A stretch of 64,000 nt of DNA from Adiantum capillus-veneris (GCA_014529385.2 CM043960.1:116756043-116820042), one strand, 5' to 3'. Numbered from the stretch's first letter, positions 1-12,476 are shown. Notes: generated by a model from the letters alone, not told the origin. Translations and numbers: made by a program.

Positions 1-99
1 GCCATCTATAGACTGCCAAAATGACTTGTGAGAAAAATCAACTCAAACTCATATCCGTGTAATGTAAATGAAAAGATGAATTGCCTCGTCTATATCTCT

Positions 100-100
100 G

Positions 101-131
<31 letters not shown>

Positions 132-138
132 GAGAGAG
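100..138. repeat. (GA)n microsatellite
   Basis: A 39-bp run of GA dinucleotides, broken by one GG. Open frames crossing it on either strand only read alternating Arg-Glu and are not genes. Confidence 0.97.
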
Positions 139-195
139 TTGTATGCCAGATGGACAAATAAGTGTGCAGATACCCAAAGTGGATGAGTCCTACCC

Positions 196-1028
<833 letters not shown>

Positions 1029-1035
1029 ATGTCAA

Positions 1036-1357
1036 TGTTAGGAATGGGATCATGCTAGCTATGGTGGATGAAAGAGAAACATAGTGTCAATGCATGACTG
1101 TGTGTGTAAGCAAGATTATCACTCAAGTGAATTAGGTTCCAAGATAGAATTAGCTTGGACTCATAAACACAATCTTGAGTATTGACTTAGCTTAGCATAA
1201 GCTCACCATAGACAAACATGTAGTGCAAAATAGAATTGTTGTTTATTCATTCATGAAATGAGCTGTAAGTAGCTCTACAACCTTGCTCCACAGCATGTGG
1301 GATAAATCCACTCTCTTTTCCTGGACTCACACTTTAGGACAAAGCTCACACTTTACA
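1036..1357 (-). repeat. 3' LTR of the small LTR element
   Basis: Begins TGTTAGGAATGGG and ends CTTTACA on the plus strand, so it keeps the TG...CA ends in either reading. It aligns end to end with 3529-3850 with only scattered substitutions. Confidence 0.9.
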
Positions 1358-1368
1358 GTCCTCCCCTT
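1358..1368 (-). other. polypurine tract
   Basis: On the minus strand this reads AAGGGGAGGAC directly before the 3' LTR, the expected plus-strand priming tract. A similar tract recurs inside the element near 1569-1576 and 1745-1752. Confidence 0.75.
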
Positions 1369-1401
1369 GAGGTTTGGACTATGACAAGATACTGAAGATG
1401 C

Positions 1402-1565
1402 ATGATCCACACAGGCTAACAAAATCCACATAGGATGGTGATATCCACACAGGAAAATAAAGTCCACAAAGGATGGTGATATCCACATAGGATGATAAAA
1501 TCCACACAAGGAAAATCCACAAAGGATGGTGATATCCACACAGGATGATGAAATCCACACAGGAA
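1402..1565. repeat. degenerate tandem repeat inside the LTR element
   Basis: Variants of GGATGGTGATATCCACACAGG and AAAATCCACA recur at least five times, in units of roughly 20-55 bp. Unrelated frames across it read repeated Cys-Gly-Phe/Tyr-His patterns, which come from the repeat and are not a real protein. Confidence 0.8.
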
Positions 1566-1599
1566 AAAGTCCTCCCCTACAAGTAGAGAGTCTGCATCT

Positions 1600-2466
1600 T
1601 CAAAATGGGTCTTCATAAAAGACAACATTGCTCTTGTCTTCATCCTTTTTGTCTTCTACTATGTGAGCTGATCCTCTATCAGGTCTCTTGCCTTCGTTGC
1701 TTCTACTATTGCTTTCGACTACTTCATGGTCTTTGACTTCGTATCCTCCCCTCGAACGAGTGCTTCTGTCCCCCTTTTTGTTGTGCAATAAGGCTTTATT
1801 CCATGCGTCATAATGACATGCAACAATATGCTAAAATATCCTATGAAAAGGTTTATGCAAAAAATTAATGCTTTCTCTTCCATCTTGGTCATACTCCGAG
1901 AGCCCAAGCATGCGGTGTTTCTCATACACTTTATCCACAAAATCTTCACACATAGAGAGATTCTAGCAATTTGGAGACTCTCCAATGCCAATGTCTATCC
2001 CATTACAAAAGCACATAATGTCATCCATGTAGACAAATACAATTACATACATTGCAAGAAGTTGTTGTGCTTGGTTGCAAGATTTCAATTTTATTGTCTT
2101 CTTAATAAAACTCTTTGAATGTGAAGTACCTCTTCACTCGAGGTGAAGTCACCCTTCACAGCCTTGAGTTCTTCTTTGACGATTGGAATAAGCCTTTGAA
2201 GTTGGCTTGGAATACCTTTGGAGCTCCTTTTTAAATGCTTGAAGATGCTTTGTTTTGTATGCTCGAAGAAGCCATTGATGAAGGTCTTCTACTTTTCTCT
2301 TTAGTGCTTGAGTCCGCCTTTGAATGTCAAAGAGAATTGTTGCCTTTGTGGGCTTGGGAGAACTAGTCCTTTGATACCTTTTGAGGCTTTGAAAGATTTG
2401 GTTTATTTGCCTTGGGGAAGCCCTTGAAGCTTGGCAGGGTGCTTTGCTGCAGCTTGGTGGGAGCAA
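1600..2466 (-). pseudogene. possible eroded retroelement coding remnants
   Basis: Minus-strand reading around 2020-2043 gives VFVYMDD, the sort of block found at a Ty1/copia reverse-transcriptase active site, but the flanking residues do not follow the family pattern. A basic open frame at 2149-2466 (about 105 residues) has no recognisable domain. At best these are traces of a former coding region, and they may be chance. Confidence 0.25.
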
Positions 2467-3513
2467 GCCCTTGAAGGGTCTCGGAGGCTTGATGGTAGCA
2501 AGCTCGTGGGACTTCCTCCTTGAGGGAATTGGAAGTTGGCCAAGGGATAGTGGGCTTGACTAGAGCTCTTGAGGCTCGGGAGCAGCGCGGGAAGGGGGGC
2601 TTATAGGGTCGGACAGCGGGCAGCCAGGGCGCCTTTTGGGAAGTCGGTCAATTGGGCAGGCAGGCGCATCTGGGCAGTGGGCGGGCAGCCAGTCGGCCAA
2701 GTTCTGGGCAGCACCCAAAAAAAAAACTTCATGCGTGGATGCTCTCTAGTGGACCCGTCAGCTCCACAAAAGCTTTCCTATGAGAATTCGGGTCCGCCCG
2801 CTCTCCCTCAAATAAGCCAAGGGTTTTGACCCCGAAACGTGCACGAGCCAATAATAGAGTATCTAATTTGGGCTGGCCAACAAGCCCACGTGCTTGGTTG
2901 TGAAGAGGCTTCGAAAAGTAAAGTCTTAAGCTTGAGCTAGCAGGCTCCACACACACACAAAAGCTTCACACACAGCTAAATATAGCAAATTAATTGGCAA
3001 AGCATTCGATGTCGGATTTGAGTGTTTAGGGGCTCTATAGAGAGCTTGCGAGGAGAGCTTCAAGATAATGGAAATGATGCAAGTTGATAATGAAAATTCG
3101 ATGATTAATTGCAAATGCAAAAAGTAGAAAAATCGACACTATATGCACATAAATTTGAAGAGAGACGATTGCTAAATGATGTGACCAATCAATCAAGACA
3201 CTAATTGATCATTGGGGTGATTAATTGGTTACTTGTGTAAGTGGAAGCACAAACATATTGAGAATAATGCAAGATTTCTAAAGATTAATGCACCTACGCT
3301 CTCCTAATCAAACTACCTAGCCATGGAGGGTAGTGGCCTCTTGGGTGTGCCAAGAACATGCCCACACATAACTAGATTAGTGCTTTATTAGTGAGATGCA
3401 ACTAGTTATGAAAATGTTAATGGGCTGTAACAATGAAATGCTAATCGATCTAATGGAGATGCTAATAATTAACACACACTAATGCATAATGGAAATCCTA
3501 GCTAGCACACCAT

Positions 3514-3526
3514 GGCGCTGATACCA
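3514..3526 (-). other. primer binding site (initiator Met tRNA)
   Basis: The reverse complement is TGGTATCAGCGCC, starting two bases inside the 5' LTR end. The family consensus is TGGTATCAGAGCC, so there is a single difference. Confidence 0.85.
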
Positions 3527-3528
3527 AA

Positions 3529-3850
3529 TGTTAGGAATGGGATAGTGCTAGCTATGGTGGATGAAAGAGAAACATAGTGTCAATGCGTGACTGTGTGTGT
3601 AAGCAAGATTATCACTCGAGTGAGTTAGGTTCCAAGATAGAATTAGCTTGGACTCATAAACACAATCTTGAGTATTGACTTAGCTTAGCACAAGCTCACC
3701 ATAGACAAGCATGTAGTGCAAAATAGAATTGTTGTTTATTCATTCATGAAATGAGCTTTAAGTAGCTCTACAGCCTTGCTCCATAGCATGTGGGATAAAT
3801 CCACTCTCTTCTCCTTGACTCACACTTTAGGACAAAGCTCACACTTTACA
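3529..3850 (-). repeat. 5' LTR of the small LTR element
   Basis: Direct copy of 1036-1357. On the minus strand it runs from TGTAAAGTG to CCTAACA and is followed by the primer site. Confidence 0.9.
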
Positions 3851-3857
3851 ATGTCAA

Positions 3858-5190
3858 GGTTTGCAAATATTATGTTGAGTTACTTCAAATCAAGCTCAAA
3901 TGAGCATTTCCAAAAAAAAAAGGGATGAAAAAGGTGGGCACTAAAAGGCACAGGGTAGTTAATGAATCTCGCATGGTGGGATCTACAACACCGAACTGAG
4001 GGTGCAAGATGCAAGGTAAACTAGCCGTCCGATATTAAAGGGTCAAGGGTTTACTTTTACCTGCAAAGGTTGACATTATAGGTTTCTCTTTAAGCATTGG
4101 GGACACCAAAAGGCACATTTATACATGGATAGGACATTGGGATGTCATAGTGCAAGTTTTGAATCTGAAGGGAAATAGACCAGGTGTACATTTTGTTTGA
4201 CATCCAATCTCCTCAAAATTTGCACGCTTAGTTATTCATCATTGATCCCATCTCAGGTTCATTTAAGACCCCATGGGGCTTAGTTTTTAGGGTGGTAGGC
4301 AAGGTAGCATCAAAAGGCACACAGATACATGGATAGGGCATTGGGCTGTCACAATGCAAGTTTTGAGTCCGAAGGGCAATAGACCATGTGGACATTTTGT
4401 TTGACATCCAATTTCCTCAAAATCTGCACGCTCAATTCTCCATCATTGATCCCATCTCGCGACGTTCATTTAAGACCCCATGTGGCTTAGTGTTTAAGGT
4501 GGTAGGCAAGGTAGAATCTTTATGGCGTTTGGTATATGGTGCAATACTCCGTCATTGATCCCATCTCGTGAAGTTCATTTAAGACCGCATGGGGCTTAGT
4601 GTTTAAGGTGGTAGGCAAGGTAAAATCTTTATGGTGTTTGGTATATGGTGAAATACAAGACTTTATAGCGCCACCAATAATGGATTACAATGTAAAACAT
4701 ATAACTTTGTTCACATCTACCTCTGATGGTGCTTGCGAAACATAATAAGCAATTTCTATCAAATTATGTCCCTTCAAATTGTGATTACTTCAGTCACAAA
4801 CCTTGATCCATGTTCCTCCAAACAATGTCCTTGCACTGCACTGGATGACTTATTCATATGATGATATGTTTGTGGTCCACAGAAAGTATTCATAGATATG
4901 ATTTCCCTTTTGATAACCTACTACACAGCATTTAATTTTTTTCTAAAAGATATCACTCTTTTGCTTGAGAGAATATACCCTAACTTTTCAAGAAGTCATT
5001 GATGAAAGGGCAAAATACAATGCACCTGGTAAAATTAAGTAAGACACATGACTATGCATAAGCTAGAAATGCTCAATTTTGCAATTTCCACTACCCTTAG
5101 GAGATATTTGGGTTTCCTTTTTAAAAGACAATTCTGACAAACAAAGACTTTTAGAAAAACCCAAGCGATTATGAAACGAATTACACCAAC
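3858..5190. other. non-coding stretch containing a tandem repeat
   Basis: No gene seen. It holds the tandem repeat at 4105-4655 and otherwise AT-rich unassigned sequence up to the approximate 5' edge of the LINE. Confidence 0.55.
4105..4655. repeat. tandem repeat, two units of about 205 bp plus a partial third
   Basis: The segment beginning AAAAGGCAC and containing ACATGGATAGG, CATTGATCCCATCTC and GTGGTAGGCAAGGTA occurs at about 4108-4310 and 4313-4520. The last 110 bp or so recurs again at 4541-4655. No open frame runs through the units. Confidence 0.8.
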
Positions 5191-5311
5191 AGTAAAGCTC
5201 GTTGCTACTCATGCTTCCCCCTCTGTGCACACACCTGCATCCATCCCTTGCCATTACTCTCTCCTCCCTTCTGATGTGTACCCTGCCTGCCTGTGCGTTG
5301 CCCAGCTCCAT

Positions 5312-5325
5312 CCCCCCCCCCCCCC
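5312..5325. repeat. poly-C tract
   Basis: Fourteen consecutive C residues inside the decayed LINE leader. Such tracts often collapse or expand in assemblies, so the exact length is uncertain. Confidence 0.9.
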
Positions 5326-5419
5326 ATGTAGCTTGTGAATTGTCTTCAGTGCACCAACATTTGCACCTACATCTCTGTCGTTCACATTTGCCCTCTTTTC
5401 TATCAATAGGAGACACAGA

Positions 5420-6135
5420 ATGGTGGCCCTTGCTACACCTCATAGGGACTCTATAGAAGCCCCCTTTCCCGACACCGTGGAGACAACCCTTCAACTTGAT
5501 CTCTCGCCAGAAGAGCAAGAGAGCTTAATTATCAAGGTGGAATGCTTGCAAGCCACCTTGGTCATCTGCAAGATCATTGGTACTCGACCCAGCCGAGGTA
5601 AGGTTTGGGATTTGCTTCATGCCCATCTCCTCTCTGAGGTAGGCAAGATCACCAATGACCAGATCCTCGGGAGAGGGTACTACTAGGTAGACTTTGAGTC
5701 TCTAGAGATGAGGGCCTAGGCGACATCAATGAGCCCGCTTGGTATTCGAGCAGCTCGAGCATTCTTCAGACGATGGCATCATGGTTTTGACCCTTCTAAA
5801 GATGTGCTTAGGAGGAGGCCAACTTGCCTATCTCGGTGTGCTTCCCAGGCTTGAGGAGATAATATCTCCCTTTACTTCCCAGGATTGGTTTCATGTTTGG
5901 AATGGTTCTAGAGTCACCACGCGCTGCAGCTTTAGTTGTGGCCAAGGCCACATGTTTTTTGATTGTGCAGGTTCTTGTTCACGACACACACTCACTTCTA
6001 AAGGTGATATTGCTGCCTCATGTGGTGGAGGTTGGATCAAACATAGTGTGGAGTGTTCAGGTCTTCTGAATCAGTGCTTCATTTGGAGATAGATTGGCCA
6101 TCTAGCAAAGGCCTATCCTTGCTAGAGCTCTTGAC
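5420..6135 (+). pseudogene. LINE ORF1-like (RNA-binding protein) remnant
   Basis: The open part (5420-5686) is acidic and followed by stops. Reading through with frame changes, the segment near 5760-5820 gives RRWHHGFDPSKDVLRRRPT, which resembles the DUF4283 region of plant LINE ORF1 proteins. A Cys-rich stretch near 5930-5975 (CGQGHMFFDC) could be a zinc-knuckle remnant. It lies upstream of a LINE endonuclease on the same strand, as ORF1 should. Several stops and shifts make it non-functional. The family assignment rests mainly on context plus the DPSK block. Confidence 0.5.
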
Positions 6136-7212
6136 CCACAATGCATGAGCCAACTTCCAAGGTTGAGCATGCCCAACAACCAGATACTCAAGACACGCAG
6201 ACTAGTACATCAAAAGAGGCCAACGATCAGAAAGGCTGACGGCTGGCAGCAGGCATTTGGCCGTTGTCGAGACAGGGACGGGCTCATCACACTGCTCCCC
6301 TTGGTGGTCGACCTTCTGCAGCTCAGCAACACTCGGTTCCGACATGGAACCATTTTGACCTCCTCGAGCAAGACCGTGTCCTCTCTCAGACGTCCCCGCT
6401 CTGCCTCCTCCACTCCCTCTCCCACCTCCACCTTCACCCCCACCTCCCGCTCCTCCTCTCTTAGAAATGAGACCCTCAACATCATCTCCTGATCCCTCCC
6501 ACACTCCTCCTCAAACACAAGGGGTTGGACGCTTGTCTAGAGCGAGGCGTTCTCTTGGTAGTGTTTTTTCTTTGAGCCACGTGGCTTGGGAGGGACAGCC
6601 CCATCTGAGGCCTCTACTTTTGGTTCATACTTCTCCCTTTGCAGCAGTCCCTCGGGGTTTGACTATCTTTGACATTTGCAGACGATGGGACTTCTTCGTC
6701 TACAGCTTCACACGATTCCTAGGTGATTCTTCTCCGGGCCAAGAGGAGTCTTTCTTTCGAGTCCAGATCCTCTTTCTCGTAGTTGGAGGCACTGAGGCTA
6801 GATACAGTGGTTGGTTTCTCCTTTTCGTTGTGTGACAGGGATCCTTCAAAGTGGACCCTGCACATAGTTCTTGACTGGCTCTAGATCCACCAGGCCACCA
6901 AGTTCTCACACCACACACTGAGATCTGGTACAGACGCCTTGGCCTTAGCTAAGTTCAACATGACGCCGCCGGATGTAGCATGTTGGAGGCACATTGTGGT
7001 GCATTCGTTTGCTAGCACTCAGATCCCTCCTTGCTGTGTATATGTACATGAGGATTCTTGGATAGATGATGTAGCCATATGGGCTACATGCTTGGTCTCG
7101 GCCTGGGTGGGATAAACACTCCATACGCGCTTGTCTAGAGGTCGCTCAGATGCGGATTACTCCCCATCCTTGTTGGCTACTGTTGCAACATCTATTTTTT
7201 CGCAATGACTCC
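6136..7212 (+). pseudogene. LINE ORF1 tail and spacer, decayed
   Basis: C-rich, Ser/Pro/Thr-coding sequence between the ORF1 core and the endonuclease start. Frames at 6145-6492 and 6467-6835 are low-complexity and do not show a domain. It is probably the hydrophilic tail of ORF1 and the inter-ORF spacer. Confidence 0.35.
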
Positions 7213-7462
7213 ATGAGGATCGTCTCATGGAATGTGAAGTGATTCGAAAGCCCCAATTTCAGCGTCCGAGAGGTTGGTTGTGTTAAGAGCTTGAGTGATG
7301 CCTTGTGGGTGGTGAGATTGATATTCTTATGCTACAAGAGCATCATCTATGTGAGAGCCACATTAGACGATGTGGTCAAATTTTACATGGTCACCATGAA
7401 ATATTTTGGTCAGCTACATTTGGACCTGGAGGTATCCAGGGAGGGGTATGTATGTCTATTGT
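7213..7462 (+). pseudogene. LINE endonuclease (APE type), 5' part
   Basis: Starts MRIVSWNVK, the conserved N-terminus of the apurinic-type endonuclease of L1-like LINEs, followed after frame changes by LQEH and GGVCMSIV. The reading frame breaks off where T1 is inserted and resumes at 28376 with DSLQDTIVV. Joining the two sides at the duplicated ATTGT restores one frame. This is the 5' half of a LINE ORF2 that would nick target DNA to prime reverse transcription. Stops after NVK and later show it is dead. Confidence 0.8.
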
Positions 7463-8361
7463 TGTTAAGAGATAGATTGAAGATTCGCCCACCTAGCCGG
7501 ACACCACATTTGTACTCTATTAGTTTTCCGAGCTAGTGTAGTGATAGTCCGTGTAAATCCTAATTCCATAGTAGTAGGTCAATTTCATGAGTTGTAATGT
7601 TGTCATGACATTTGTAAAAGTCCATGTGAGCCGGCCATTAACCAATTAGAAATCCCTAGGCGTAAAGGTCAATAACCTTAATGTGAAAGGAGGCCTATTT
7701 TTACAGAAAAAAAGAGCTCTATTGTGTGTACGCTCAAGCTACGAAGCTGCTCCAACTTGTAATCAACTTTTCTAACAATTGGGTAATCAATTTTCAATTC
7801 CAAAACTTGCATTGTGTTTCTCTCTCTTTGCTCTTTCATTCAAGTGTAAGCATTGTCAGTTTTGTTGAGGTTCGCGACTATGTGTTAGTGAGCCTAATCT
7901 TTATATTCGATTGCTTAAATCACTATTTATAGTCGTTTTGACCATAGGAGAGTGTTCTTAGACCATAGGGTGACATTTATGTATGTTCTGTTGCAATTTT
8001 TAGGACCTTTTTCATGATAGATTTTGATTTTGGTACCTTGTTGGATTGTAGCCATAATTGGTAGGATAGTGCCCCTAGGTGTCCTAGACCTCCTCCTAAA
8101 GTTTCGTTGCATTCCGAGTCCGTTCAAGTGCCGAAATGGCGTGATGACCTAGAGCTGTGAGAAAGGACATAGGCAGATTTCCCTGATCATTGAGTGTTGG
8201 TTTGCTTGTTGAGTTGGTGTATTTGCTTGTTAAGGTTCACTTCTTGAGATTGAGGATCTCAAAGAGTCTCCGTGCCCCATCCAAGTCACTTCCCTGAGTA
8301 TTGACATTATGTTAGTGCTCGATAGCTATGCTACAGACACCCGTCGGGCGACCCACTAACA
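7463..8361 (+). repeat. 5' LTR of T1
   Basis: TG...CA ended copy of 27470-28375. The two copies show many scattered substitutions, so the insertion is not recent. A weak, degenerate version of the T1 palindrome is at about 8003-8030. Confidence 0.92.
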
Positions 8362-8362
8362 T

Positions 8363-8381
8363 TGGCACCACTACTGAGGAT
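8363..8381 (+). other. T1 primer binding site, decayed Asp-tRNA type
   Basis: TGGCACCACTACTGAGGAT begins one base after the 5' LTR. Compared with the Asp-tRNA complement TGGCGCCGTTGCCGGGGAT it differs at six positions, all transitions and mostly G to A or C to T, as expected from cytosine deamination. Confidence 0.7.
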
Positions 8382-8900
8382 ATGATCGTTAGATGGTGAG
8401 TGACCTAGTGCGTACTTAGAGCGTTCTTTTTGGAATATTTGTCTTCCATTCCATTTACACATTATCAGTGAAGCAGCTAGACACAGGGTTTAGTGCTTGG
8501 TAGTGTCTAGAAGTCGACGACTTGCTAGATCTATTCTCGAGAGGTAAAGAGTGTTGTAAATGAGATAGCCAAAAGAATTTTATTCTCCAATTTTCTGTAT
8601 GCTTTCAGAGTGTTGTACCATTTTTTGTTTACGACTTTATTTTGTACCGTTCTCTTTGTTTTTGTTTCATGTTTCATTTCAGTACTTAGGAGTAGGATAA
8701 GTAGAAACTACCACCATCAAATTTGGGCTAAAAGATTGAGGGAAAAAAGGATGAAAACCATATGTTGGCCAAAATGACCATAACTCTGAAAATTTGATGT
8801 AGAGACCTCAAAAGTGATGCAAATTCAAAAATTTGTGGATCAAGGGCATCAACACTCTTTAGAAGCAATCTAGAAAGTTTGACCAGAATCTGTGGAGGAA
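8382..8900 (+). other. T1 untranslated leader, no gene
   Basis: Spacer between the primer site and the palindrome array. No open frame of interest. Confidence 0.6.
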
Positions 8901-10690
8901 CATGGATCGCGATCCATGAACCCCAGAGACCAATTTTGCAAAAAAGTGACTAGTGAGACTGTGCATTAGTGGAAAATTGCTCTGATCAAGTTTTCTTGAA
9001 AGAAAAACTAAAAAATCACATCAAAATTGATTGTTTGGGCAAAAATAGCAAAACAGGCATTGCAGACACAAAACTTGGGAATTTTCAACTTTTTGGGATC
9101 CAAATTCAAAAAGAGGTGAGATTTGGCTTCTACAAGTCATAGAGAACCTACAAAACAAAATCCATTAAAAAAATGTTGTCAAACATGGATCGCGATCCAT
9201 GTACCTATTGACATTTGGGGCTGATTTTTGACAAGTACATCCCGGATAACTATTCGAACAACTTCGCCAAAAGAGACCATAAATTTTTTTTGAAAAAAGT
9301 TCGTCAAGATAGCCAAATACAAAAACTGGTTAAAAACCACAGGACAGACAGAAAAAGTTGCTTTTGAATGACAAAAATTAATCCAAATCCAAAACTTTTG
9401 ATACCATAGCATCTAGTAAACATGTGATCCTAATGGCACCAAGAAAAGTCAATTTGGATTCAAAACATGGTCATGATCCATGTACCTCATGAAAAAATTT
9501 TGGCTAAGATTTGAGCAGTAGACAATTGAGACATAGACAAATAACTTTCCCAAAAGTGGTCAAAAGAGCCAAAAATAGAACATTCTCAAAACTGTCACAG
9601 CAAACTGTAGAAGTCAGTTTTGGTGGGGAAAAACTTATCTAAATTCAAACATTTCTTGAAGAGAAGGCTATAAACATCATAGTCTACAAACTCACCAAAG
9701 ATCAAGTTCAAAAGTGGTGGAACATGGATCACGATCCATGTACCCCTGAGGAATTTTTGGACAGAAACTTTTCCAGCCTGTATAGCTGAGACCATTGTGA
9801 ACAAAATTCCCCAAAAAATTTTGTCAAAAAAGTTCACAAAATGGTAAGAGCCAAAAACAGCTTGAGGTAAAAACCCTACAAACCTAGGGATTGACTTTTG
9901 CTTGACCTAAAGTGATCCAAATCACGTAAAAACCATGTAGCAGGGATCAGGAGACCAAGAACAAGCTGTGTGCCAAGTTTTAGTACATTCTGATACATGC
10001 GTACATGGATCATGATCTATGTTCCTTTGTCACAGACTGATACCATATTTGCACCATAGCTAGATCACATCACAAGGAGTCTAGTGGTCTTTTAAAAAGT
10101 GAATTTGGATATTGAAAACCAGACCAAAAGCCCAGAAACTACCAAGTACTCTTACAAAGTGTCAGAATTGACCTAGCTTTCAATCGAGAGATCCATTTTT
10201 AAAAACATTGATACCATAGGACCTACTAATCATGTTGAATCTGATGGTACCAAGAGAATTCAATTTGGGCTCCAAACATTGATCGCGGTCCATGTATCCA
10301 TAATGACAGCTTAACCTATATTTTTCCAGATCAGTAGTGCATACACAAGGAAACATATTCCCAAGCCTAGTTGTAAGAAAATTTGAGCAAATTTGTGTAA
10401 AAGGGGAGCAAAAAAAGTGACATATAGAAATTGTTGTGCAGACATAATATTGGACATTTGACCTATCAAAACAAGTCAAAATCCAAAAAGATTTGAGATT
10501 TAGCTTGTGGACATAGTCAGCAACAAAATCCTAAGAGATCAAGTGTAGATGTTGTTGAACATGGATCGCGATCCATGTACCTCAACCTCAAAATTTGATG
10601 AAAATTGGTATAGAGCTTGCACATGACCTTGCTTACACACTATCAAAATTTGGAAAAAAATTGATAGAGAAACATGGATTGCGATCCATT
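8901..10690 (+). repeat. periodic array of eight CGCG-centred palindromes (T1 type)
   Basis: CATGGATCGCGATCCATG or a close variant occurs at 8901, 9184, 9466, 9723, 10004, 10277, 10560 and 10673. The first seven are 257-283 bp apart, the last 113 bp on. Three copies (8901, 9184, 10560) are perfect 18-bp palindromes; others have one to three changes, mainly in the CGCG centre. Each is usually preceded by AA or GAA and followed by TACC or AACC. Sequence between copies is only loosely similar, so either it is an old tandem array with the palindrome kept or the sites were selected. It sits between the primer site and gag, in untranslated leader. Confidence 0.92.
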
Positions 10691-11131
10691 TACTCAGCAT
10701 AGTGGGGGTATCTAAGTTGCTGATCTTGCAGACATACTCAACTACATCCCAAATCTCAAGTTTGAGCTAAAAATACCTTCGGGAGACCAAGATACAAGCC
10801 AAAGTTCCTGTGCTATGGTCCTGAAACTGTTTTGATTGTTGTTTCAAGTGCAGTTCACTAGAAGTGCTCTAACCTTTGATATACAACTACAACTTGAGTC
10901 AGGTATAGCCAGGAAGAAAGCTTGTGCGCAATAGGACACACCTAGACTTGAATTTTAGAGCTGAATTTTCCTAGGTTTCCTAAATCCAAAATTTTAGGGT
11001 ACCCCAAGAATAATTTCCAGAGACCAAAAAGTCACAAATTTCTGACTTTTGAGAGACCTTACCAGGGGCAAAAAGGGATAAGCTGGACTAAGCCAAAGTG
11101 GGATTGTCAAGGACTATCTTGAGAGCTTTGA

Positions 11132-11757
11132 GTGAGCCTCAAACGTGACGAATCACCCGCCACGAGGGTTCTCTACTCCACTCAGAGAGACATGAAAAAT
11201 GCAAGAAACACTGCAATGCCTTTATCACGGGGATTTGGAGAATACAAAGAGGAGAGGCATCCTCTAATCAACAAACCGAACATGAGATTCATTAGAATCA
11301 ATGAAGCCATGCAAGCTCTTACAGATTATGCTCATGAAGGAATATATATCTTCACAAACGGGGATCCATATATCTTCTACAAGTGTGTAGAGCCCTATGC
11401 TAGAGAGTTGACCACCCATAAGAACCTCTATGAATTCACGTATGCAGATGCCCATGAAGTGCAAGTTTTGATGGTAGATAAGTACGAACATGAGTACAGA
11501 CTTCTTGATCCCATTGAATTATAATGATACACATACAAGGGTACTCCACTCTCTACTTACTTTCAGCTAAAGCCGATGCCAGAGTACACATCAGAGAGGA
11601 TTCCACCAGGGTTTTCTCCAAGACTATAGGAGAGAATGAGAGACATCTTTCCACGAGACCACAAATTGGTTAGATTGGTGAGCAGACCACAACAATTAAG
11701 ACCATATCAAGTGGCTCAATGTGTTAAAACAAAATATAATGGGTCAGGGGATCCATA
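11132..11757 (+). pseudogene. T1 gag, N-terminal part
   Basis: Open from 11132 to 11524 (about 130 residues), then the same frame continues through TAA, TGA and TAG stops to YNGSGDPY at the insertion edge. The FPRDHKL...YNGSGDPY stretch parallels the region of T2 gag ending YSGSRDPYDH near 36850. The remainder of gag resumes at 21796 with HVSLFKQVLRAQ. Gag would form the virus-like particle. It is disrupted by the 10-kb insertion and by point mutations. Confidence 0.75.
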
Positions 11758-11777
11758 CATTAGGAAAAATATGAACC
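11758..11777 (+). repeat. left terminal inverted repeat
   Basis: CATTAGGAAAAATATGAACC, matching the reverse complement of 21776-21795 at 19 of 20 bases. Confidence 0.75.
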
Positions 11778-12476
11778 CTCTAGGGGCCCTTTGGGATTAA
11801 GGTTAATTAGAGGCCAGCTAATGAGAAGAGGGTGGTGGACACACTCTATGCCCTCAAAAATGTAGGGGGACAAAGTAGTCTTACACTTCTTAAATGGGCT
11901 CTTACTTAGTGAGAAGGTGGGGTTGGGGGGGGGGGGGGGGGGGGTGGGCCGGCCATATGGAACCTCCAACTTCCCTCCTTTTTTATCCGGTTTTAAAAAA
12001 ATCCCAAAATTTTGAAAATTTTCAAAACTCAAATTTCATCTTCTGAAAACCCCTCTAAACTATTTTCTGGTCAAAACAGCATTTTTTGATCTCAAAAAGT
12101 CAAAACGTGCATCCAAAAACCCTAAAATTAATTTTTCTTTCAAAACTTTTAAAAAATCGTTTTTGGCTATCCAGAGCTCCCCCAAAAGTAGTTATTAGGC
12201 AAAAAGTGATTTTCTCTCTCTAGAACCCCTTTTCCAACCCCTCCTTGGTTGTAACCATCACACTCATCCTCTACTCCAACACTCTCTCTCTCTACACCAT
12301 CTCCATTGCTGCAGCAAGGAAGCTCCTCTCTCCTCCCCTACCACCTTCCATTTCCACACCAAGCAAGGGTTGTCCACCTTCTCCTCCCATTGCCACAAGG
12401 GTTAACCACTTTATCCCACCTACATTGTAGCAACAAGCAAGGTTCTTCTCCTCCTCCTAGTTTGCTTTGCTCAACC
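11778..12476 (+). promoter_or_regulatory. left subterminal region and probable gene A promoter/leader
   Basis: No gene. Contains a 20-bp poly-G run at 11925-11944 and, from about 12215, a CT-rich pyrimidine leader before the gene A start codon, as is common in plant 5' UTRs. No convincing TATA box seen. Confidence 0.45.
11925..11944. repeat. poly-G tract
   Basis: Twenty consecutive G residues, a likely place for length error or G-quadruplex formation. Confidence 0.9.

Larger units (their letters stand above)
1036..3850 (-). mobile_element. small non-autonomous LTR retrotransposon (TRIM/LARD-like)
   Basis: Two near-identical 322-bp direct repeats (1036-1357 and 3529-3850) flank 2.17 kb of non-coding DNA. 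Orientation is minus: the reverse complement of 3514-3526 gives TGGTATCAGCGCC next to the right-hand LTR, one base from the standard initiator-Met primer site, and a purine tract abuts the left-hand LTR. The flanks carry a 7-bp direct repeat (ATGTCAA at 1029-1035 and 3851-3857), longer than the usual 5 bp. No gag, protease, reverse transcriptase or integrase is intact, so it would depend on another element's proteins, probably a Ty1/copia type given the primer site and LTR style. Confidence 0.85.

Noticed and set aside
1327-1643. Cys/Trp-rich repeated frame (minus)
   Set aside because: Translates a DNA tandem repeat in more than one frame equally well, so the peptide pattern reflects the repeat.
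8901-10690. CRISPR-like array
   Set aside because: Regular repeats but about 260 bp of diverged spacer, a palindromic plant retroelement context, and no cas genes.
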